Origin: Rostrohypoxylon terebratum
Lineage: Eukaryota > Ascomycota > Sordariomycetes > Xylariales > Hypoxylaceae
DNA length: 64,000 bases
Direction: 5' to 3'
Assembly: GCA_022497145.1 (NCBI GenBank)
Contig: MU385952.1
Location: 44,249 to 108,248, forward strand
The position numbers were made by a program, and so were the translations under genes. This document shows, piece by piece, positions 59,819 through 64,000 of this stretch. Positions within the stretch are counted from its first letter, which is position 1, and each line of letters opens with the position of its first letter. The notes beneath the pieces were generated by a model, which was not told where the DNA came from, searched no databases, and worked only from the letters and a program-made list of their open reading frames with translations.

Positions 59819-60945
59819 TTAGAAACAACTCTTTATAGGCTTATCGAGTAGTAGATACCTAGGTGTCTACGAAATATATTACACACTGGGCAGCAATGCC
59901 ATGTTCTGCTTCCTCCTGAGTCCTTACCCGAAATAGGTACTTACCCAATATTGATATCTCCCTATCTGGCTGGTAGTTCACGTGTCGTACAAAGAGTAGG
60001 TAGGCTCCTGATTTTAACCCATAACCCATAAATATCTACGTTGAAAGTCTTGACGCGTTGAGGTACGCGTTTAGTTAAATGTTTTCTACGCGTTCTGAGT
60101 GGGGATAGCTTTACAACATACTAACCTAGGTTTTTGAACCCATGGTTAGGTACCTAACCTACCTATGAGGTTTTTCAAATAAACGACTATGCTTGGGTAT
60201 CGGTAGGTACCCAGGACCAGAGCCTAATTTGCAGTAAGTTCTATTATTGAAATAAAGGGGAGGAAAATATGTTGTTTTTTCTCTAAGATGGAAGCTCGAA
60301 AAGCTGTTCTATGAATTACACTAGGTTAATGTGCACCTCACGTAGTGCCGTACGCATTTTCGTCTTGCCTACACCATCTACTATTTCTTGGTTGAGTACT
60401 ACTTACTGTGTATACGATTGATTCTAACAGCAGATATCAAAACATTGGGAATCGCAATTGGGCTGCCGCCCATACGCGCTTAATCCAACTAGCATCGTCC
60501 TGTTTTTGCTTCGCGTCCCTGGTTCTAAATTCATGGTCCGTGAGATGATGCGTGCGCAAAGTTGTACACATAGGACCATTTTCCCAGTCCTCCCTTGACG
60601 TCGGCTTAGGAGAGAACAAACAATGTGAGACGTTCGAATGGAAGAAGATAATGGAGGCTGTAAAGGATGAGGAAGCTGAACAGGGGGGAGTTCAAATCGT
60701 TGCGCGTCCCGTCTAGTTCTCACGGAGGGAGTAGCAGTGGGGCAACATCGACTTCCCCTTCGTTGTCAAGTACAGCGAACGATGATGGCAAGACCTTTGT
60801 TTTGTTCGCATGGACGAAAAAAATTTCTAACTTACAATGTCCATTGACGTTTGAACTCAAGGATGATAAAATGGATGTTGGCTTCGGTGAAATGTGGACC
60901 GTTGCCGTGGTGGTAACGGCAATGAGACTTTAGATGCTGCATAGA

Positions 60946-60963
60946 TAGGTAGGTACCTACCTA
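60946..60963. repeat. 18-bp perfect palindrome
   Basis: TAGGTAGGTACCTACCTA equals its own reverse complement; part of the dispersed TAGG tract family. Confidence 0.9.
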
Positions 60964-61870
60964 CCTAGGAGCAATCACCTAGGTTAGCCTCTAGAATACG
61001 TTGACTGAACTTAAGTTGATAATTAGGTATGGTATAGCAAACTGGTCTATTGTGGCAGCTTCAAATAAGCTCAGAAATGAAGTGGGATATCTAGCGATGA
61101 GAACCCAGAGTACGGAATTGATGGGTGTTAATATAAGGACTGGTTTACCAATAATAGAAAAACAATGATCTCGATGTATGTAGTGAGACGGTGTCCCTTG
61201 ATTTAATCGTTTATTCCCAGGTGATTGCAATCATATGATTTTACCTAGTCCTGAGGTAATGGTATCTAAAGTGCCGCTTAAAGTGACGATAGATCGGGCG
61301 CGCCAAGCCGATCTGGTACTAGGATTCTATTGACAACATATTTTAAGACAATTTTCGTTGTAAAAATATTGAAAATATGACCATTTTGACCAGAAGAATT
61401 ACTAGAGCCTCAAACTAAAAAGGGTATCCATACTAGCTTCATGAAAATACGTCTAGCGTAAATCCATGGATGGCGGGTATGAAGATTCGGGCCAAAGGTT
61501 TGGAACATTTGACGCCCAAGCAAAAATTGCTACCCACTAAAGTCTAGGGACTCAACCACTGGGACTTAGCAAGCAAGCCACTAACCTAATAGCTGGAGCC
61601 CTAAGATTAATACAGCCCTGAAGCCCTGGAGTGCCTGAAAATCGATCACCTGGTCGCGCACTGATTCAAAGCCTTGCGCTTGATGTTCCATATGGATATT
61701 ACTTTTGGCCCGATCCTTCATCGTAAAAGAATCATCTAGATTAGTTCACTATGATGACACAATGCACCCCAGAAATGGGGAATGGTGCACCATATAACGC
61801 GGGGTTTTTGAATCTGCTAGATCATTAGGAGTAGATTGCGTAAAGCAGTGGAGGGTCGTGGGGTCGTTCA

Positions 61871-61884
61871 CGGGGAGTGTCGGC
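61871..61884 (-). promoter_or_regulatory. shared site upstream of the second dehydrogenase
   Basis: On the minus strand reads GCCGACACTCCCCG, one base different from the sites at 53623 and 57570 and identical in its 13-base core to the one at 57595-57607. It lies about 340 bp upstream of the start at 62227. Confidence 0.5.
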
Positions 61885-62226
61885 ATATCGATCATCTCAG
61901 GGGTTCTCCAGATAGCGTCGCCGCATTCTTGGTAATGACTTGGCAAGATCAAGCAATTGACGAAGATCTCAGTACATAGTATGCTTTGGGTGTCCACTTC
62001 TCCCCGACTGGGCATTTAACCTAAAGGGATTTAATGCATGGCGAACAACGGCGAACCACCGAGGACAATATTATACCCACACCATCCATAAGGGCGGGGT
62101 TCTCCTTGGACTTCAATCAAAACATAGGTTCTACAATCTTTGATCTCATCTTTCTCAAGTTGCTGGCATATGAATTACCTATTATACACTGCATACTCAT
62201 AAACTCATAGGTTAATAGAGAAAGAC

Positions 62227-63285
62227 ATGTCTCAGGAACTTCCGACATTGCGTTGGGGCATCATTGCCACGGGACTAATCTCGTCGTGGTTCGTCCAAGA
62301 CTTGGTCCTTGAACGAAAAGACCCCAAGGCAAAGCATATCATCCAAGCAATAGGATCATCATCTCTTGACAAAGGAAGAGCTTTTGTCGAAAAACATATC
62401 CCAGGCCAATCCCCAAATGTCTATGGCAGCTACGAGGAAGTGTATGCGGATGCGGATGTAGACATTATATACATTGGAACTCCGCACGCCTTTCACAAGA
62501 AAAATTGTCTAGATGCCATTAATGCAGGAAAGCACGTTCTATGCGAGAAAACATTTACGCTCAATGCTACGGAGGCAAGAGAAGTTTTTGAGGCGGCGAA
62601 AGCAAAAGGGGTGTTCGTTATGGAGGCAATGTGGACGCGCTTCTATCCACTCACACAGAAACTTCTATCCTTGCTCCACGACGAGAAAGTCATCGGTGAT
62701 ATCCATCGCGTATTCTGTGATTTCTCTCTAAACCAGGATATAGCATCACTTGGACCAGAGTCACGTTTGAAGAATCCGGCACTTGGCGCTGGAACCCTTC
62801 TGGATATTGGCATTTACAGCCTGACGTGGGGGCTACTGGGACCCGATGCCAAAACAGGAGATGATGCATGCACACCAGATATTGTGGCAAAGCAGACATT
62901 AGACAATGGCATTGACATCGCAACCTCTGCCATATTGGCCTATCCCAATGGAGCGCAGGCCATCATCACAAGTTCATCTCTCTTCAAGACAAAGCCCGTT
63001 TTCTGTACCATACAAGGAAGCCAGGGATATGTAGAGATAGAGGGATTTACTTCCGCCCCTCAAAATTTCACTGTCTATTCTGCAGATGGGTCGTCGAAGA
63101 AATATGAGTTCGAGAGGCCTGGAAGGGGGTTCTACTGGGAGGCAGATGCGGTTGCAAGGGATATTGCCGCTAAAAAGACTCAAAATAGCATAATGCCTTG
63201 GTCGGAAACTCTCAGGGTCCTCGGGATTCTTGACGAAATCAGAAGGCAAGGAGGTGCGAGGTTTCCGCAAGATGCGAAGGACTGA
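62227..63285 (+). CDS. Gfo/Idh/MocA dehydrogenase, dihydrodiol/D-xylose dehydrogenase-like
   Basis: Intronless, 352 residues. NADP-dependent oxidoreductase of the dimeric dihydrodiol dehydrogenase/D-xylose 1-dehydrogenase group. N-terminal Rossmann motif is RWGIIATGLISSWF. Then IYIGTPHAFHKKNCLDAINAGKHVLCEKTFTLN follows, with EKT in place of the common EKP and the catalytic Lys kept. VMEAMWTRFYPL, LLDIGIYSLTW and the C-terminal WEADAVARDI are typical. Known members oxidise D-xylose to xylonolactone or trans-dihydrodiols to catechols. Which of these applies cannot be told by eye. The upstream regulatory site ties it to the rest of the 52-63 kb group. Confidence 0.91.
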   Translation: MSQELPTLRWGIIATGLISSWFVQDLVLERKDPKAKHIIQAIGSSSLDKGRAFVEKHIPGQSPNVYGSYEEVYADADVDIIYIGTPHAFHKKNCLDAINAGKHVLCEKTFTLNATEAREVFEAAKAKGVFVMEAMWTRFYPLTQKLLSLLHDEKVIGDIHRVFCDFSLNQDIASLGPESRLKNPALGAGTLLDIGIYSLTWGLLGPDAKTGDDACTPDIVAKQTLDNGIDIATSAILAYPNGAQAIITSSSLFKTKPVFCTIQGSQGYVEIEGFTSAPQNFTVYSADGSSKKYEFERPGRGFYWEADAVARDIAAKKTQNSIMPWSETLRVLGILDEIRRQGGARFPQDAKD

Positions 63286-64000
63286 TAATAGTGGATATTT
63301 GTCTGTCACGTCGTGCGTGAGCAGCGAAGACTTCGATATTTGGGCCCAGTAATGAATTTCCCCACTACGAACATACAAACTCCAATATTGGCTGTGATGG
63401 TAGCCTCCCTCCTATTGATTGAAACTAAGATAAGACAATTACTTAGAAAGACCTCGTCGTTAGAATAGAAAGGGGAAATTGCAGTGATATAATTCTCTAT
63501 CAAATTGAGAAACTAGGAGGTAGCCTACATCTATCAACAAACCTCCTATTCCATTCCTTTCCTGAAGTGATCGCATGCCCAGACGTGCCAAACATTTTGT
63601 CTGCAAGGTACTACAAAATAGTAATCCAAGTTAAGTCTGTATTCTTGCTCGTTCTAGCATGATTTCCTTGAGTAATACTCGGTACATATTGCCCAGGTGG
63701 TTTTGTTGCCAGCTGCCTATTCTTAAGCGCACTATTTATGAGCGTTTTCCTTAATCCAAGCCCCGAACAAATAAAACAATTCAAAACTTGAAACTATGTT
63801 CTTTAAATTCTATTTGCAAATTTCTTTTCAGCGATACTTTTAAGATATTTAAATATGTTATTAAGGTAGGTTGATAAACGATTGTATGTCGTATGTTTTT
63901 AAAGGTATCTGTCACGAACCTACAGTTCGAAGGAATAACAACCCCTTTGTGGAGACGCCGCGAACCAATCACGGATAAACCACGGAATTTCCTGATCTAA
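63286..64000. other. intergenic to window end
   Basis: No gene or partial gene recognised in the last 715 bp. Confidence 0.5.

Larger units (their letters stand above)
59819..62226. other. intergenic region, no gene recognised
   Basis: 2.4 kb. Holds a perfect 18-bp palindrome TAGGTAGGTACCTACCTA (60946-60963), other TAGG tracts near 60150-60215, and the shared regulatory motif at 61871-61884. Open stretches at 60424-60933 and 61749-62015 show no recognised family. Confidence 0.5.

Noticed and set aside
61749..62015. 88-codon open stretch on the minus strand, with plausible-looking composition
   Set aside because: No recognisable domain and no upstream or downstream exon in frame; it overlaps the promoter of the dehydrogenase at 62227. 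A small or decayed gene cannot be fully excluded.

Overview
This window looks like chromosomal DNA of a filamentous ascomycete (Pezizomycotina, most likely Sordariomycetes; the many short TAGG/CCTA tracts recall Xylariales, which is only a guess). Genes carry one to five short introns (about 45-85 nt, GT...AG). Families typical of filamentous fungi are present: DASH Spc34, FunK1 kinases, a NACHT-WD40 NLR, a SAT4/rhodopsin-type membrane protein, GMC oxidoreductases and a fungal P450.

Layout. 2.5-4.2 kb: convergent housekeeping genes (kinetochore Spc34, DsbA-like oxidoreductase). 4.6-9.5 kb: a damaged incompatibility-type pair on the minus strand, a nucleoside-phosphorylase-domain gene upstream of a NACHT-WD40 NLR. 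10.3 kb: tRNA-Val. 11-15.7 kb: two secondary-metabolism/lignocellulose-type GMC flavoenzymes in tandem. 17.5 kb: tRNA-Gly. 18.1-19.9 kb: FunK1 kinase relic. 20.4-22.1 kb: monocarboxylate-type MFS transporter. 25.8-29.3 kb: a type I membrane glycoprotein and a SAT4-type receptor-like protein with a suspicious splice junction. 31-37.2 kb: CBS/PB1 protein, mitochondrial ribosomal protein uS2m, Spt10-like acetyltransferase. 38.8-40.7 kb: cytochrome P450. 46-47.8 kb: chaperonin CCT7. 48.6-51 kb: intact FunK1 kinase. 52.2-63.3 kb: catabolic neighbourhood with gentisate-dioxygenase-like cupin, FAH-family hydrolase, GFA-fold protein, two Gfo/Idh/MocA dehydrogenases and a sugar-type MFS transporter.

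Two observations stand out. First, the phosphorylase-domain gene and the adjacent NLR carry the same short Gly/Asn-rich motif, at the C-terminal end of the former and at the extreme N-terminus of the latter. This is the arrangement known for fungal NLR/effector pairs that signal by amyloid templating. Both genes are interrupted (stops in the effector, single-base homopolymer frameshifts in both), so the pair is either decaying or harmed by assembly errors. Second, a 13-bp motif CCGANACTCCCCG occurs in the divergent promoter of the dioxygenase/hydrolase pair, twice as an inverted repeat in the divergent promoter of the dehydrogenase/transporter pair, and upstream of the second dehydrogenase. 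I did not see it in the 50 kb to the left. This suggests that the genes from 52 to 63 kb form one regulon served by a single zinc-cluster-type regulator that lies outside the window.

All family assignments come from reading the translations by eye; no database search was run. Exon borders were inferred from GT/AG signals and reading-frame continuity.
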